Shown: positions 1-8,357 of the stretch, piece by piece
Numbering within the stretch: the stretch's first letter is position 1
Layout of the letters: every line of letters begins with the position of its first letter
Assembly: GCA_002733995.1 (NCBI GenBank)
Contig: NVXR01000034.1
Span: 1 to 64,000 of the forward strand
DNA: 64,000 nt
Source: Desulfotalea sp.
Lineage (GTDB): Bacteria > Desulfobacterota > Desulfobulbia > Desulfobulbales > Desulfocapsaceae
Direction of reading: 5' to 3'
Position numbers and translations under genes: made by a program
Notes under the pieces: generated by a model
Databases searched by the model: none
Seen by the model: the letters and a program-made list of their open reading frames with translations, nothing else
What the model was told of the DNA's origin: nothing

Positions 1-379
1 CAAAATGAGGTGGAAGCGTCTTGTATTATTGAGTGTAAAGAAACCACCCAGGCACTTATCCTGGCTAATCTTCTATCCACCGGGGTTAGTGCCTTACTGC
101 ATGCTTACTTCTTGCAAACAAAACGAGGAGGAAGGTCGGTGTATTATTGAGTGTAAAGAAACCACCCAGGCACTTATCCTGGCTAATCTTCTATCCACCG
201 GGGTTAGTGCCTTACTGCACGCTTACTTCTTCTAAATAAAACGAGGAGGAAGGTTGGTGTATTCTTGAGTGTAAAGACACCACCCAGGCACTTATCCTGG
301 CTAATCGCCTATCCACCGGGGTTAGTGCCTTACTGCATGCTTACTTCTTCTAAACAAAACGAGGAGGAAGCGTAGTGTA
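1..379. repeat. Three tandem copies of a 118-bp repeat
   Basis: The motif GTATTATTGAGTG (GTATTCTTGAGTG in the last copy) begins at 23, 141 and 259, so the period is exactly 118 bp; a fourth start at 377 diverges at once. The copies differ at only a few positions. Each contains an imperfect 14-bp hairpin (51-64 with 80-93 in copy 1). Each also holds a short open frame ending in ALLHAYFF and a stop in copies 2 and 3; copy 1 has lost that stop and reads on to 150. The third-copy changes are I to L, E to D and L to R. The array touches the left window edge and may continue. It could be a duplicated 3' end of an upstream gene or a structured intergenic repeat. Confidence 0.9.
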
Positions 380-401
380 GGAATGCGCTTAACGATACTG
401 G

Positions 402-1769
402 TTAGTTCGGCAGCTTGGGAGATCCCTTGAGCATGGAGATAAAAAGTTCCTCAAGTACAAGTCTCGGTGGTAGTGGTGATCCTTTAAGCTTGAATTCGGC
501 TTTAAGGAGCATTGCTAGCCATCTTTTGAGTACTGGGCATGAATATTCATGAGCCTTGGTAAAGCTCATGAACAGCGCGTATGGATGTCCGCCGAGCATG
601 TCAGTCCATTCTCCCTTTGCTTTGAGTGCAGGTAGATAGCCGGTTTGGAACTGTTTTGCATTCATTCCCCTGTGCCATTGGGGGGAAGCACCCATCTGCA
701 GCGAGCGGAAGATAAGGAGTTTTCGCAGGAAATTTCTCATGGTGGCAAGGATGGCAAGACCGTGGACACCTTGATCCTGCAGGCGGGCAAGGAGGACAAG
801 TGCTTTGCCCAGCTGCTTCTTGGAAAAGGCATCGGTGAGTTCATAGAGGGCGTCTTCACGGCTGCGGCTAACCATAGTAGCTAGGTCTTTGAGGGTGATT
901 GTCGGTCGATCACCTACATAGTGTACCAATTTTTCAGTTTCTGTTGCAACGGCTACCGGATGAAAGCCAACCCTATCAAAAAAAGCATCTACAGCCCGTG
1001 GATCGATTGTTTTGTTAAATTCTGCCACGGTCTTTAGCATCATCTCTTTAAGAACCAGCTTTTGTTCTCCCTGGGCTGCATTGGTGCCACCGGCCGCTAC
1101 AGAGCAGTCGATAATGGTTTGGGTCTTTTTTAAGTAGGTAAAGAGGCGCTGCCGTTTGTCTACTGTTTCGGCGGTGATGATAAGGATATTTCCGCAGGGA
1201 AATCCTTTGTCTAGAGCTGCAATATACTGATCTACGGTGTTGGCGCTGGTTGGCTTCACCTCATCTCTTGATTGAAAAAGGGTCGTGTCGGCCCAAGAGA
1301 GATCTCCCTGGGGTTTTTCAAAAGCGAAGACCTTTTTCCATTCAGGGCCCGTCATTTGTGACAGTGTTTGCGGATTATCGACTTTCAAACCGCCCGCTTG
1401 AATCATTGCATGGAGATGTCTTTTAGCCGGATCATAGCGACCTTTTTGCTGACTTTGCAGTGCCTTATCCCAAATTTTGGAAATGACTGTTTTGCTGTGG
1501 AAGATGCGGCTGTCGCCTACTCGGTAAATCTGTCTACCGGGTAATAGGCTGAAACTCATAAGACACGCCATGGTTTGCTGGGGGTCTTCTACATCGCCAT
1601 CTATATTGTGGAGGGCACCGGCAGAATCTTTTAACAGGCGGTCCTGGAGGAGCTCAGCTGTTGTTTGGCAGAGGTAACGCTCTCCGAAAAAGAGGAAGAC
1701 CTGGGACTTGGGTAAGGGGGCGCTGTCTTGTAGGGCAGTTTCAAATTCGGAACGTTTAATGAGTGTCAT
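402..1769 (-). CDS. holA: DNA polymerase III delta subunit (clamp loader)
   Basis: This is the delta subunit of the DNA polymerase III clamp loader, which opens the beta sliding clamp. The N-terminus (QVFLFFGERYLCQTTAELLQ) matches the HolA family, where the delta protein resembles an AAA+ module but does not hydrolyse ATP. The helical C-terminal part (ALVLLARLQDQGVHGLAILA) fits the family's collar region. At 455 aa it is longer than the usual 330-350, mostly through a longer middle section around residues 100-220. It stands alone on the minus strand just right of the tandem repeats. The family call rests on motifs and overall layout; delta subunits diverge strongly, so I am fairly but not fully certain. 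Confidence 0.85.
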   Translation of the reverse strand: MTLIKRSEFETALQDSAPLPKSQVFLFFGERYLCQTTAELLQDRLLKDSAGALHNIDGDVEDPQQTMACLMSFSLLPGRQIYRVGDSRIFHSKTVISKIWDKALQSQQKGRYDPAKRHLHAMIQAGGLKVDNPQTLSQMTGPEWKKVFAFEKPQGDLSWADTTLFQSRDEVKPTSANTVDQYIAALDKGFPCGNILIITAETVDKRQRLFTYLKKTQTIIDCSVAAGGTNAAQGEQKLVLKEMMLKTVAEFNKTIDPRAVDAFFDRVGFHPVAVATETEKLVHYVGDRPTITLKDLATMVSRSREDALYELTDAFSKKQLGKALVLLARLQDQGVHGLAILATMRNFLRKLLIFRSLQMGASPQWHRGMNAKQFQTGYLPALKAKGEWTDMLGGHPYALFMSFTKAHEYSCPVLKRWLAMLLKAEFKLKGSPLPPRLVLEELFISMLKGSPKLPN

Positions 1770-2351
1770 GATATTTTGCGCCGATAATCATTTTATGAGG
1801 GTGTGATGGGAGCGACCCGGGGTGGGTGATCTTTTATCATCATTTTCAGTTGAAGGTGTTGTTACTCTTGCTTCTTCCGCTTCTAACAGTGGCTACTATA
1901 CCCATGTGGTGATTAAAGAGAACGCCTACTTTGAGGTAGGAGCCCTTGCTGTCATGGGATCTAGGGCTTTTAAAATGCTATTTTATGATATATTCTTGTT
2001 GAGTGCGTCGATGTAATGTGCCTAATCAGTTTTCGTTCGTCGATTATTATAGGGCTTTTACTGGAGAAGTAAAAGAGTTCATTGTGCGGTAGATATGGAT
2101 TTTAATGCACGCCATTTCTGTTACCGTACAGACAAATAGTATCGCCATACCCTTTGGTCCTCGGACTAAAGTTATCGGAGGTACTTGCTGAACACCGTTT
2201 TTTTAGCTTATTTAACCACACTTTATTGAATGAGAAAGAGAAAGAGTGGTAAGGTGTTATGAGCTGTTTTAGAAGGAAATTTAATTTTAATCTATGGCGA
2301 ATGGAAGTCCGATTTCATTCGCTATAACAAATATAAGGTCGGCTGTTTATC
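1770..2351. other. Divergent intergenic region between holA and map
   Basis: About 580 bp without a convincing gene. Two hairpins are visible on the map side: a short one near 2152-2171 (CTTTGGTCC / GGACTAAAG) and a 13-bp one at 2294-2306 / 2313-2325 with two G-U pairs, just before the map start. A 64-codon frame at 1822-2016 has no recognisable protein features. Promoters for both flanking genes must lie here, but I could not fix one. Confidence 0.6.
2294..2325 (+). promoter_or_regulatory. Leader hairpin upstream of map
   Basis: ATGGCGAATGGAA (2294-2306) pairs with TTTCATTCGCTAT (2313-2325) with two G-U pairs on the plus-strand transcript and a six-base loop. It ends 26 bp before the map start codon. 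There is no U-tract, so it is not an obvious terminator. A role in mRNA stability or translation is possible. Confidence 0.4.
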
Positions 2352-3347
2352 ATGAAAGTAATTGGAAGAAATGACCCTTGTTGGTGTAATAGTGGCAAAA
2401 AATATAAAAAATGCCATTTACAATCAGATGCAAAGGGTGAAACTGCTCCTTCAGGTCGTGCAAAGACCGTCAGGAAACCCACTGTATTATCCGCCGCTGT
2501 GAGTCCGACCCTCGTTGTACCTAAAGAAATAGGTCGTCCTGAATATGCCATGAGCGGCAAGCCCACCGATAAAAAGATATCTTGCAAGAAAACGGATAGC
2601 GATCAGATTGAGCGGATGCGTTATGCCGGAAAGGTTGCAAGGGATGTCTTGGACACAGTTCTTGCCCGTGTAAAGGAAGGCATTACCACCGACGAGCTTG
2701 ATAAAATTGCCCATGCCCGTACCCTGAAGCTTGGTGGATATCCCAGTACTTTAAATTATATGGGCTTTCCAAAGTCTATCTGCACCTCCGTTAACGAGGT
2801 GGTGGTACACGGAATACCCGACGGCCGGTCTCTTGTGAATGGAGATGTCATTAACTGTGATGTTACGGTGTACGTAGATGGAATGCATGGTGATTGTTCT
2901 GAAACTGTATTTGTAGGTGAGGTCGATGAGGCGTCCAAAAAACTTGTTCGAGTCACCTGGGAATGTTTGTTGAAGGGAATTGATGTCGTAAAGCCAGGGG
3001 TGTTTTTTAACCGTATTGGCAAGGTGATAGAAGCCCACGCCAAAGATAATGGTTTTAGCGTTGTTCGCGAGTTTACAGGACATGGTCTTGGTCAGTATTT
3101 TCACATGGCCCCATATATTGCTCATTTTTATGAGGCGGGTAATAAGCAAGTTATTGAAGAAGGAATGACCTTTACCATTGAGCCTATGATTAATGCGGGC
3201 GGTGCGGAGTGTCGTTTCTGGAAGGATAAATGGACTGCGGTTACGGCCGATCTTTCAAAGAGTGCTCAGTTTGAACATACGCTTCTTGTGACGGCTACTG
3301 GTGTAGAGATTCTCACCGGTGGCAGGGAGCCCTTTTTCCTCAAATAG
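2352..3347 (+). CDS. map: Type I methionine aminopeptidase with N-terminal SEC-C motif
   Basis: Methionine aminopeptidase removes the initiator methionine from new proteins. The first ~22 residues form a SEC-C zinc knuckle (RNDPCWCNSGKKYKKCH), which in this family is linked to ribosome or SecB-type contacts. Then comes a full pita-bread domain with the metal ligands in their usual contexts: DVTVYVDGMHGD (two Asp), GHGLGQYFH (His), FTIEPMIN (Glu) and AQFEHTLLV (Glu). HGIPDG precedes the active site. At 331 aa it is longer than the E. coli enzyme because of the SEC-C head and a ~50-residue linker. It is a single gene with a long leader and has no sec genes beside it. Confidence 0.96.
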   Translation: MKVIGRNDPCWCNSGKKYKKCHLQSDAKGETAPSGRAKTVRKPTVLSAAVSPTLVVPKEIGRPEYAMSGKPTDKKISCKKTDSDQIERMRYAGKVARDVLDTVLARVKEGITTDELDKIAHARTLKLGGYPSTLNYMGFPKSICTSVNEVVVHGIPDGRSLVNGDVINCDVTVYVDGMHGDCSETVFVGEVDEASKKLVRVTWECLLKGIDVVKPGVFFNRIGKVIEAHAKDNGFSVVREFTGHGLGQYFHMAPYIAHFYEAGNKQVIEEGMTFTIEPMINAGGAECRFWKDKWTAVTADLSKSAQFEHTLLVTATGVEILTGGREPFFLK

Positions 3348-3365
3348 ATACCTCAGGGTGTATGT

Positions 3366-3441
3366 GTAAAAACAAAAAACAAAAAACAAAAAACAGAAAA
3401 CAGAAAACAGAAAACAGAAAAAACAGAAACTGAAACTGAAA
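3366..3441. repeat. A-rich 7-bp microsatellite
   Basis: About three AAAAAAC units are followed by four AAAACAG units and then two AAACTG-like units. The tract lies between the map stop and the small zinc-ribbon gene starting at 3462. Such tracts are prone to slipped-strand copy-number change. Here that would alter spacing in the upstream region of the small gene rather than a reading frame. Confidence 0.85.
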
Positions 3442-3461
3442 ATGGGAGATGGCTGAGTACA

Positions 3462-3698
3462 ATGCTGACGATTCTTTGTGCCGCTTGCAAGACCAAATTA
3501 TGGAAATATGAAAAACGTGGACATGGTCATGTGGTGCGTTGTCATAAAGAAAGAATTTCAAAATGGTATAAGGCGGAGTTGCTGGGGCATAAGGTCTATT
3601 GCAGGTGTGGCAAACCAATAGGTGTGGATAAAGACAGTTACTACCGGATGATTTCCGGTGCCTTTACTCACACTGGGACCAAGAAGAATAAGAAGTGA
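3462..3698 (+). CDS. Small zinc-ribbon protein, function unknown
   Basis: A 78-residue basic protein with paired cysteines: CAAC near the start, then a single Cys/His region, then CRCG. This spacing suggests one zinc ribbon. The C-terminus is Lys-rich (GTKKNKK). I do not recognise a named family. It follows map on the same strand with the microsatellite between, and converges on ilvA with a MITE-like element between them. The ATG at 3462 comes shortly after GGGAGATGG, a plausible ribosome binding site. The clean cysteine pattern argues it is real. Confidence 0.65.
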   Translation: MLTILCAACKTKLWKYEKRGHGHVVRCHKERISKWYKAELLGHKVYCRCGKPIGVDKDSYYRMISGAFTHTGTKKNKK

Positions 3699-3763
3699 TT
3701 CGTAGTGTGTCTGGCAGTAGCGGCTGGTCCTCTCCCTTTTATCCCCATGGAGCAAGAATTTCG

Positions 3764-3851
3764 ATGAACATTGTGTGTTTGTCTCTGTAAAGAGATGAAA
3801 AAATTATTTTAAGGTTTCAATCATCTTTGTTGAAAACGGCACAATGTTCAT
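3764..3851. mobile_element. MITE-like dispersed element, copy A
   Basis: An 88-bp non-coding element bounded by a perfect 12-bp inverted repeat: ATGAACATTGTG at 3764-3775 and CACAATGTTCAT at 3840-3851. The interior (GATGAAAAA then TTTCAATCATC then TGAAAAC) is similar to copies at 31842-31930 and 43044-43118. It lies between two convergent genes. No target-site duplication is evident. It may be a non-autonomous transposable element or a REP-like structured repeat. Confidence 0.7.
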
Positions 3852-3863
3852 GGGAACCGGGGG

Positions 3864-5372
3864 CTAAAGGAAGATCTTATAGGCAGGATTATCCGTCTCT
3901 TCCTCATAGCGGTAACCAAGTGAATCCAACTTTTCTTCAAGGTTGCTATCAATCCCTTCGGGGCACTCCATTCCAATGAGTACCCGACCAAAATCGCCTC
4001 CTTGGTCGCGGTAATGGAAGAGAGAGATGTTGTGGTGATCTTTGGTTGCCTCTAAGAAGCGGGTAAGGGCGCCGGGGGTCTCTGGGAACCAGAAGCGAAA
4101 GAGTCTTTCTTGGTTCACTGCATTGGATTTCCCCCCCACCATATAGCGAATATGGGTTTTGGCTAGATCGTTGTCGGTGATATCCTGATGCTCATAGCCT
4201 GCGGTTTCAAGCTGTTTGCCAAACTCAAGGCGTTCGTCGTTGTTGCGAACAGAAATACCAACGAATATATGTGCAGCGCTGCGACTTGCAAGACGGTAGT
4301 TAAACTCTGTGATATTACGGTCGCCTACGAGGTCTGTGCAGAATGTTTTCAGGCTGCCGTTGCTTTCGGGGATCTTGACTGCAAAAAGAGCCTCCTGTTG
4401 TTCTCCTGCCACAGTACGTTCTGCAACATAACGAAGTCGTTCGAAATTCATGTTGGCGCCGGAGTTGATGGCTATAAGAGTTTTGCCACTACACTGGCTT
4501 TCTTGAATATATTTAAGTAGGCCAGCCATTCCCAGGCCACCAGCAGGCTCCACTATGGACCTGGTTGCCAGGTAGATAGCCTTCATGCCGCTGCACAGCT
4601 CATCTGTGGACACGGTGATGATTCTGTCCACGTATTTTTTGCAGATATCGTAGTTGAGGGCTCCAACCTGGCGGACGGCAACACCATCTGCAAAGATACC
4701 CACAGTATCAAGAATGACACGCTCGTTTTTTGCAAGTGAGGTGTGCATGGCGCAACTGTCGAGGGGTTCAACCCCAATAATCTCAATTTCCGGTCTGAGG
4801 GTTTTTATGTAGAGGGCAACTCCGGCAATGAGACCTCCACCGCCAACGGGCAAAAAGACGGCATCAAGTTGACCAGGATTTTGGCGTAGGAGTTCATCGC
4901 CAATGGTGCCCTGTCCAGCAATGACCAAGGGGTCGTCAAAGGGGTGGACTGCAACCATCCCTGTTTCTCGCATAATCTTGTCGGCATATTCCGCTGCTTC
5001 AGAGTAGTTATTGCCATAAAGTTTAACCTTGCCACCCATGAGCTTAACGGCCTCTATCTTGATTGCAGGAGTGGTCTCGGGCATTATTATAAGAGCTGTA
5101 ATCCCAAGCTTTCTCGCTGCAAAGGCTACTCCCTGGGCGTGGTTTCCCGCACTGGCGGTGATTACTCCTCTTTGCTTCTCCGTTGGGCTGAGATTGGCGA
5201 GTTTGTTGTAGGCACCTCGCAATTTAAAAGAAAAAACAGGTTGCTGATCTTCTCGTTTTAAAAGGATGGTGTTGTCTGTTTGCAGGGAAAGTGCTTCGGC
5301 TTTGTCCAGCGTGGTTTCAATAGCAGCTTCATAGACCCGTGACGTGAGAATTTGTTTGAACAGTTCTTGCAA
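3864..5372 (-). CDS. ilvA: Threonine dehydratase, biosynthetic, with ACT-like regulatory domains
   Basis: PLP-dependent threonine deaminase that converts threonine to 2-oxobutyrate and ammonia, the first step towards isoleucine. The catalytic domain fills about residues 1-320, with the PLP lysine in FSFKLRGAYNKL, the substrate loop SAGNHAQGVA and the phosphate-binding loop PVGGGGLIAG. About 180 further residues form two ACT-like regulatory modules (beginning near AVKIPESNGSLKTF and FRFWFPETPGALTRF), as in the isoleucine-inhibited biosynthetic form. At 502 aa it matches that class. It lies downstream of the 2-oxoacid oxidoreductase operon on the same strand, separated by a perfect hairpin. Confidence 0.96.
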   Translation of the reverse strand: MQELFKQILTSRVYEAAIETTLDKAEALSLQTDNTILLKREDQQPVFSFKLRGAYNKLANLSPTEKQRGVITASAGNHAQGVAFAARKLGITALIIMPETTPAIKIEAVKLMGGKVKLYGNNYSEAAEYADKIMRETGMVAVHPFDDPLVIAGQGTIGDELLRQNPGQLDAVFLPVGGGGLIAGVALYIKTLRPEIEIIGVEPLDSCAMHTSLAKNERVILDTVGIFADGVAVRQVGALNYDICKKYVDRIITVSTDELCSGMKAIYLATRSIVEPAGGLGMAGLLKYIQESQCSGKTLIAINSGANMNFERLRYVAERTVAGEQQEALFAVKIPESNGSLKTFCTDLVGDRNITEFNYRLASRSAAHIFVGISVRNNDERLEFGKQLETAGYEHQDITDNDLAKTHIRYMVGGKSNAVNQERLFRFWFPETPGALTRFLEATKDHHNISLFHYRDQGGDFGRVLIGMECPEGIDSNLEEKLDSLGYRYEEETDNPAYKIFL

Positions 5373-5408
5373 TGAGGTTACCTCGGATTTGATGGGCAGG
5401 GTGGGTTT

Positions 5409-5440
5409 CGTAGCTTATTGTTTTTACACAATAAGCTACG
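5409..5440 (-). terminator. Perfect 13-bp hairpin after korB
   Basis: CGTAGCTTATTGT (5409-5421) and ACAATAAGCTACG (5428-5440) pair perfectly around a six-base loop. It begins 12 bp after the stop of the beta-subunit gene and lies before ilvA. There is no clear U-tract after the stem on the minus strand, so termination may be partial, or the stem may protect the upstream mRNA. Confidence 0.55.
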
Positions 5441-5451
5441 GGTGTAAAGAG

Positions 5452-6504
5452 TTATCGTAAGCTTTCGTTGATTTTTTGCAGAGCAGCGTTTCCCGGACAG
5501 AGGTCTTTTTCGGTCAGACTATTTAAAGGTCTATGGGTGGAATTGATGATATCATGGGTTTCTCTGATCTCCTGATTCACATAAAGAAGACCTGTTAGTA
5601 ACCTGCCTTTAGCTTTTTCTGATTCTAGGTTGTTTACTGCTATAAGCCTGTCTGTAATGCTTTTTGTTGAATCAGATTTGTGGAGGTGGATCTTGCTGCC
5701 GTCATGCATGGTAACCACCTGGCTGGTTCCTTCATCATATTCGGCTAGGATCTCTTGCTGTAGAGGGATAAAATCAAAAGTATTGGTTGCCTCAATATGT
5801 TCCCGTACGTATTCATAACTTTTAGTTGAAGTGGATGTGTTGTTAAACGTTACGCAGGGGGAAATGATATCGATAAAGGCAAGGCCACTGTGGGCAAATG
5901 CTCCTTTTATGAGTGGAACAAGTTGCTTCTTATCACCGGAAAATCCTCTTGCCACATAGCTGGCCCCAAGTTCGATGGCCAGTTCGCAGAGATCGATGGA
6001 TGTGTATGGGTTTGGCACCCCTCTCTTGCCGGAGGAGCCTTTGTCGGTGGTGGCGGAATCCTGTCCCTTGGTGAGGCCGTAGCAACCGTTATTCATACAG
6101 ATGTAGTTGAGGTTCAGGTTACGTCTGAGCGAGTGGGCAAATTGGCCCATGCCGATAGATGCTGTGTCCCCATCCCCAGAAATACCAATGTAGAGCAGGT
6201 CGCGGTTCGCCATATTGGCCCCCGTGGCAACGGAGGGCATTCGGCCGTGAACTGAGTTAAAGCCATGGGATTTACTCAAAAAATATGCGGGTGTCTTAGA
6301 CGAACACCCTATACCTGATATTTTTGCCACCCGGTGTGGTTCTATGCCAAGCTCAAAGCAGGCCTGGATGATGCCGCTTGTGGCAGAGTCGTGGCCGCAG
6401 CCAGCACATAGGGTTGACATGGCACCTTCGTAATCTTGTTTGCTGAAGCCTGCCGCGTTTTTAGTTTGATTTGGATGGCGAAATTTTGGTCGATCAAAGC
6501 TCAT
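5452..6504 (-). CDS. korB: 2-oxoacid:ferredoxin oxidoreductase beta subunit (KorB-like)
   Basis: The thiamine-diphosphate-binding beta subunit of a 2-oxoacid:acceptor oxidoreductase, which oxidatively decarboxylates a 2-oxoacid to acyl-CoA. It has the Fe-S/TPP motif CAGCGHDSATSGI and a split TPP signature, GDGDTASIG followed by NNGCYGLTKGQ. The latter form is typical of 2-oxoglutarate or broad 2-oxoacid enzymes rather than pyruvate-specific ones. At 350 aa it is somewhat longer than many KorB proteins because of a C-terminal tail of ~70 residues. Its start overlaps the alpha-subunit stop by 4 bp (6501-6504), indicating translational coupling. The substrate cannot be fixed from sequence; 2-oxoglutarate, 2-oxobutyrate and branched-chain 2-oxoacids are all possible. 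Confidence 0.88.
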   Translation of the reverse strand: MSFDRPKFRHPNQTKNAAGFSKQDYEGAMSTLCAGCGHDSATSGIIQACFELGIEPHRVAKISGIGCSSKTPAYFLSKSHGFNSVHGRMPSVATGANMANRDLLYIGISGDGDTASIGMGQFAHSLRRNLNLNYICMNNGCYGLTKGQDSATTDKGSSGKRGVPNPYTSIDLCELAIELGASYVARGFSGDKKQLVPLIKGAFAHSGLAFIDIISPCVTFNNTSTSTKSYEYVREHIEATNTFDFIPLQQEILAEYDEGTSQVVTMHDGSKIHLHKSDSTKSITDRLIAVNNLESEKAKGRLLTGLLYVNQEIRETHDIINSTHRPLNSLTEKDLCPGNAALQKINESLR

Positions 6505-8357
6505 GCCACTCCTCCTTTTCCTTCTGCTACCAGTTGCTCATCTGCGGCAAGCAGGTTGTTTATTTTGTTGGTTATAAAATTTGCGGTAATAGGTAGACCA
6601 TCGTAGTTGAGGATGGACTGCATCTTTGCCGGAGAAATACTGTCTTCGGCCATGAGTAAGGTGCGCAGCTGTGCGTCACGGTTCTGCTCGATGATAAATA
6701 TTGTGTTGTGGCTGTTGATGAAATCAACAACTTCTCTCTGGAAAGGAAAGGAACGGATTCTCAGGCTGTTGATTTTAAGGCCTTTTTTAGAAAATCTGCT
6801 GATAGCCTCGTAGGTCGAATGAGTCGTTGTGCCGTAAAAAATTACTCCAACCCCGTTCTCCGGGTCGCGCATTTTTATTCTGGGTGTAGGGATGAGAGAT
6901 TTTGCTGTATCCCATTTGACCATAAGCCTTTCCATACCGGCCAAATATGTTGAACTTTCTTCGGTATATGCGGAGTATTCGTTGTGGGAGGTTCCCCTGG
7001 TAAAGTATGCGCCTTTGGTTGGATGAGTTCCCGGGTAGGTACGATAGCAGATACCGTCACCATCGACGTCGAGATAGCGTCCCCATTTTTCTTTAAGGTT
7101 GTCAAGGTCCTCTGTACTGAGGACCTTGCCGCGATCATACAGGCGTTTGTCGTCCCACTCCAGTGGGTCACAAAGGTGGTCGTTCATCCCGAGATCGAGG
7201 TCGGACATGATAATAATAGGTGTCTGCAGGCGCTCTGCTAGATCAAATGCATCGGCACTGAATTCGAAACACTCTTTGGGGTCGCAGGGAAATAAGAGTA
7301 CATTTTTCGTGTCCCCATGGGAGGCGTAGGCGCAGGACAAAACATCTGCTTGTTGGGTCCTTGTTGGCATGCCAGTGCTTGGTCCCGCACGTTGTATATT
7401 GACGAGTACCACTGGGATTTCGGCAAAATAGGCAAGTCCTAAAAATTCCCCCATGAGGGAGATACCGGGGCCTGAAGTGGCAGTAAAGGCGCGTGCTCCA
7501 TTCCAGGCGGCCCCTATGACGATACCAATGGCTGCAAGCTCATCTTCTGCCTGGATGATGGCGACCTTGTAGCGGCCTGTGTCCTCTTCAACACGGAATT
7601 TTTTTGAGTAACGATCAAAGGCTTCCACCACCGATGTAGACGGGGTTATCGGGTACCAGCCACTCACCGTTGCCCCCGCATAAACAGCTCCCAGGCCTAT
7701 TGCTGAGTTGCCATCAAGGAGGATACCGTCTCCAACGCTGTCACTGGGGCGGATAGAAAGCTTACATGCATCGGAGTAGTGTTCGTTGGCGTAGTTATAG
7801 CCTAACTCCAGGGCTTTGATGTTTGGTTCTGCCAGTTTGGGCTTTTTTTGAAATTGTTTGGTGATTGAGTCTGTTAGGATAGAGAAATCCATGTCAAGCA
7901 GGAAGGCTAGAGCACCAACGTAAATGATGTTTTTGAGTAGTTGACGGAGCTTTGGGTTTTTGAATTCGTCATTACAAAGCATGGTGAAGGGAATGCCCAT
8001 TACCGTGATGTCATCGCGGAGGAAGTCATCTGGAAGATCCTTGGATGAATCGTAGATGAAATATCCCCCCGGGAGAAGGTCCTGATAATCCTTGTTCAGG
8101 GTCTGGCCATTGACGGCTACGGCCATGTCAACGCCACCACGCCTGCCGAGAAAACCTCGTTCATTAATCCTCACCTCGTACCATGTGGGTAATCCTTGGA
8201 TATTAGACGGGAATATGTTTTTTGGACTGACGGGAACACCCGCTCTGAAAATTGCCTTGGCGAAGAGGTTATTGGCACTGGCGGAGCCGGAGCCGTTAAC
8301 ATTAGCAAAGCGAACAACGAAATCGTTTATGCTTTCAATCTTGGTCATTTTGGCCAA
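6501..8357 (-). CDS. korA: 2-oxoacid:ferredoxin oxidoreductase, fused gamma-alpha subunit (KorA-like)
   Basis: A 618-aa fusion of the gamma domain (about residues 1-190, starting FVVRFANVNGSGSASAN) and the alpha/pyrimidine-binding domain (from about 215, GNSAIGLGAVYAGATVSGW followed by YPITPST). The YPITPST and GPGISLMGE segments are typical of the alpha domain of 2-oxoacid oxidoreductases. A C-terminal domain (NTIFIIEQNRDAQLRTLL) completes it. The gene overlaps the upstream oxidoreductase by 23 bp and the downstream beta subunit by 4 bp, so all three are almost surely made together. The product pairs with KorB and passes electrons to ferredoxin or to the adjacent flavoprotein. Confidence 0.9.
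   Translation of the reverse strand: MAKMTKIESINDFVVRFANVNGSGSASANNLFAKAIFRAGVPVSPKNIFPSNIQGLPTWYEVRINERGFLGRRGGVDMAVAVNGQTLNKDYQDLLPGGYFIYDSSKDLPDDFLRDDITVMGIPFTMLCNDEFKNPKLRQLLKNIIYVGALAFLLDMDFSILTDSITKQFQKKPKLAEPNIKALELGYNYANEHYSDACKLSIRPSDSVGDGILLDGNSAIGLGAVYAGATVSGWYPITPSTSVVEAFDRYSKKFRVEEDTGRYKVAIIQAEDELAAIGIVIGAAWNGARAFTATSGPGISLMGEFLGLAYFAEIPVVLVNIQRAGPSTGMPTRTQQADVLSCAYASHGDTKNVLLFPCDPKECFEFSADAFDLAERLQTPIIIMSDLDLGMNDHLCDPLEWDDKRLYDRGKVLSTEDLDNLKEKWGRYLDVDGDGICYRTYPGTHPTKGAYFTRGTSHNEYSAYTEESSTYLAGMERLMVKWDTAKSLIPTPRIKMRDPENGVGVIFYGTTTHSTYEAISRFSKKGLKINSLRIRSFPFQREVVDFINSHNTIFIIEQNRDAQLRTLLMAEDSISPAKMQSILNYDGLPITANFITNKINNLLAADEQLVAEGKGGVA

Noticed and set aside
1..379. CRISPR array or integron attC sites in the tandem repeats
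   Set aside because: The units are 118 bp without variable spacers, and core integron sites (RYYYAAC / GTTRRRY) do not match: GTTAGTG has T at a purine position.
645..884. 79-codon plus-strand frame inside holA
   Set aside because: It is antisense to a well-supported gene and has no domain.
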